From the NCBI GenBank assembly GCA_002496905.1, contig DALV01000091.1, forward strand, positions 6,866-15,123: a stretch of DNA of 8,258 nt. Reading direction: 5' to 3'. Of this stretch, positions 6,873 through 8,258 are shown piece by piece (position 1 is the stretch's first letter; every line of letters begins with the position of its first letter). A program made the position numbers and the translations under genes. Source of the DNA: Euryarchaeota archaeon UBA105 (GTDB lineage Archaea; Thermoplasmatota; Poseidoniia; Poseidoniales; Thalassarchaeaceae). The notes beneath the pieces are model-generated. The model saw only the letters and a list, made by a program, of their open reading frames with translations, had not been told where the DNA came from and ran no database searches.

Positions 6873-6892
6873 CGCTCCTATAGGGCGCTCCT
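6873..6892 (-). repeat. 7-bp direct repeat AGGAGCG, period 13, one copy being the apt ribosome site
   Basis: On the minus strand AGGAGCG-CCCTAT-AGGAGCG precedes the apt ATG by seven bases or so. The proximal copy is correctly placed for ribosome binding (AGGAG at 6875-6879, eight bases from ATG). The distal copy overlaps the palindrome edge and is too far to initiate directly. Confidence 0.5.
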
Positions 6893-6908
6893 TTCAAAAT
6901 TTGAAAGG
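6890..6908. repeat. Perfect 19-bp palindrome upstream of apt (candidate operator)
   Basis: CCTTTCAAA, a single central A, then TTTGAAAGG: nine-base arms with no mismatch. The one-base loop makes a DNA-binding dimer site more likely than an RNA hairpin, though a shorter stem with a 3-base loop could form. No T run follows on the coding strand. Confidence 0.6.
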
Positions 6909-6922
6909 GGGGTTTTTATTCA

Positions 6923-8258
6923 TCAATCTATGACTATGTTTCCATAGAATAGGACCATTGCAATTGCTAGGCCCCACATTACCATGCTGATGTCCTTGTG
7001 CTTACCAGACAATCCATTGATTGCTACGTAGCTGATTATACCCCATGCAATACCTGCTGCGATAGAGTATGTGAAAGGCATCATGACCATTGTAATGAAT
7101 GCAGGAATTGAGTTGCCTGTGTTAGACCAGTCAATATCTGCTGCTTGCCTCATCATCATTGCTCCAACAATTACCAGAGCGGGTGCTGCTGCGAATGTCG
7201 GGATTTGCTTGAATAATCCAGCTAGTAGTAGACCAGATAGCATCATTACACCGACTGTTACAGCGGTTAGACCTGTCTTTCCGCCTTCTTCAACACCTGC
7301 TGCGGACTCAATGTATGTCGTTGTGGTGCTTGTACCAAATACGGCACCAACAACTGTTGCTCCAGCGTCGGCCATGAAGGCTTCGTCGGAATTGTGTAGT
7401 TGATCGTCGTCGTCGACATATCCTGCCTGGCGACCAACAGAGTAGAGAGTTCCTGCTGTGTCAAAGATATCTACAAAGAGGAATGCTACCATTATCATGA
7501 AGAAGTCACCATAACTCACACCGTCGCCCAAATTACCCATTCCATTGTCGCCAAAGGCTGCCATGAATGAGTCGCCCGGCCAGTTGGCTACATCAACGAG
7601 TGCTGATGCAGAGAATGTTACTTCTGCTGCATTGAAATCTGTCACATTGTATGTGTCTACAACAGGGTTGTGGAACTCGCCCAGAAGCCAAGCGATAATG
7701 CTCGTTCCAAGAATACCGTATGCAATTGCTCCCTTTACGCCTCTTGCCATCATTGCTGCCATAGCGACTAGACATAGCATACCCCATAGTTCACCGTTGG
7801 CTAAGCCGATCCCTTCTAACTCAGGAGTTAGTTGTACTAAGGTGGCGTTGTCATTAACAATCCAGCCCATTTCTCTAAGGCCAATAATAGCCAAAAACAT
7901 ACCAATACCAGCCCCAGTAGCGATCTTTAGATCGGTTGGTATTGCATTTATCATAGCGGTTCTCGCACCCACTTGAGGTAGCGACAATATCAGGAATAGG
8001 ATACCTTCAAGGAAAACGGCGAATAGTGCCATCTCCCATCCAATTCCATTATCCCCAAGTACTACGGTAAACGCGAAGTACGCGTTCAGCCCCATTCCAG
8101 GAGCCAAGGCGAAGGGTAAGTTCGCCCACAATCCCATGATAACACAGCCCACGAACGCAGCAACTGCGGTCGCGAATAGTGCATCATCGAAAGGAATACC
8201 TATTGAGGCAGAGTCGGCTGTTGCCGTAAAGCCGAGATTCAACATATCTGGGTTGACG
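6923..8258 (-). CDS. AzgA-type adenine/guanine/hypoxanthine permease (NCS2 superfamily), N-terminus off the edge
   Basis: This multi-pass membrane protein imports purine bases, probably by proton symport. The frame runs through the right edge: residues VNPDM before the apparent ATG at 8245 match the family's first-helix motif FVNPEIL, so that ATG is internal and perhaps 30-45 N-terminal residues are missing. Visible: 444 residues with PFALAPGMGLNAYFAF, LFVDIFDTAGTLYSVGRQAG, FGTSTTTTYIESAAGVEEGGKTGLTA (the AzgA substrate-site signature) and the closing FTYSIAAGIAWGIISYV. An acidic loop (VDTYN...GDGVSYGD) between the middle helices is longer than usual, and DDDD follows RQAGYV. It stands 56 bases before apt. 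AzgA-like transporters elsewhere take adenine, guanine and hypoxanthine; the substrate here is inferred. Uracil or xanthine is less likely because the signature is of the AzgA branch. Confidence 0.93.
   Translation of the reverse strand, partial: VNPDMLNLGFTATADSASIGIPFDDALFATAVAAFVGCVIMGLWANLPFALAPGMGLNAYFAFTVVLGDNGIGWEMALFAVFLEGILFLILSLPQVGARTAMINAIPTDLKIATGAGIGMFLAIIGLREMGWIVNDNATLVQLTPELEGIGLANGELWGMLCLVAMAAMMARGVKGAIAYGILGTSIIAWLLGEFHNPVVDTYNVTDFNAAEVTFSASALVDVANWPGDSFMAAFGDNGMGNLGDGVSYGDFFMIMVAFLFVDIFDTAGTLYSVGRQAGYVDDDDQLHNSDEAFMADAGATVVGAVFGTSTTTTYIESAAGVEEGGKTGLTAVTVGVMMLSGLLLAGLFKQIPTFAAAPALVIVGAMMMRQAADIDWSNTGNSIPAFITMVMMPFTYSIAAGIAWGIISYVAINGLSGKHKDISMVMWGLAIAMVLFYGNIVID

Larger units (their letters stand above)
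6867..6922 (-). promoter_or_regulatory. Putative apt promoter and operator between the permease and apt
   Basis: In transcription order: permease stop, TATA-like AATAAAAA (6913-6920), a perfect 19-base palindrome (6890-6908), and an AGGAGCG sequence that occurs twice (6886-6892 and 6873-6879). The second copy is the apt ribosome site. A start about 25 bases from the box would fall inside or beside the palindrome. This arrangement suggests that apt has its own regulated promoter even though it could also be read from the permease. Confidence 0.45.

Noticed and set aside
6890..6920. Plus-strand hairpin followed by GGGGGG and TTTTT, resembling an intrinsic terminator
   Set aside because: No plus-strand gene ends nearby; both flanking genes run on the minus strand, where the T run reads as an A run better explained as a TATA box.
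7545..7976. Plus-strand 143-codon open frame opposite the permease
   Set aside because: Shadow of the AzgA-type gene; hydrophobicity is an antisense by-product.
8243..8245. ATG at 8245 as the permease start
   Set aside because: The frame continues upstream to the edge with VNPD, matching the conserved first-helix motif of the family, so the true start lies beyond the window.

Overview
The window is compact, gene-dense DNA of middling G+C with almost no intergenic space. The gene set is plain housekeeping, so the host is inferred, not proven. Uncharged-gap spacing, strong AGGAG ribosome sites, AT-rich TATA-like boxes upstream of several starts, acidic loops in the permease, and a Lys/Pro-rich zinc-ribbon protein together suggest a marine planktonic archaeon of the Marine Group II (Candidatus Poseidoniales) type. 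I hold this at moderate confidence; a bacterial host is not excluded by any single gene.

Layout. (1) 1-316, plus strand: the C-terminal end of an M20-family metallo-amidohydrolase running in from the left. Its stop codon overlaps that of the next gene in a shared CTAG. (2) 313-4782, minus strand: moeA (molybdenum cofactor assembly), an unlisted 55-residue single-pass membrane protein (3373-3540), then a full-length canonical UvrA nucleotide excision repair ATPase. (3) 4854-5594, plus strand: a TSUP/TauE-type membrane transporter divergent from moeA. (4) 5596-8258, minus strand: read in transcription order, an AzgA-type purine permease (truncated by the right edge), adenine phosphoribosyltransferase apt, and a 222-residue Lys/Pro-rich protein.

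How the genes fit together. The permease and apt form an obvious purine-salvage pair: import of a nucleobase, then its conversion to a nucleotide with PRPP. A 19-bp perfect palindrome sits between a TATA-like box and the apt start, where a repressor would act. moeA and the TSUP transporter share a short divergent promoter region, and a link between molybdoenzymes and sulfite or another oxyanion is a reasonable guess. UvrA is the damage sensor of UvrABC repair.

The least explained gene is the Lys/Pro-rich protein. It combines a UVR-motif-like helical hairpin (residues 42-69), two very basic proline-rich arms, and a C-terminal four-cysteine zinc ribbon. That layout recalls parts of UvrB/UvrC and McsA but matches neither, and it is the best candidate here for an undescribed function. 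The small membrane protein is the second.
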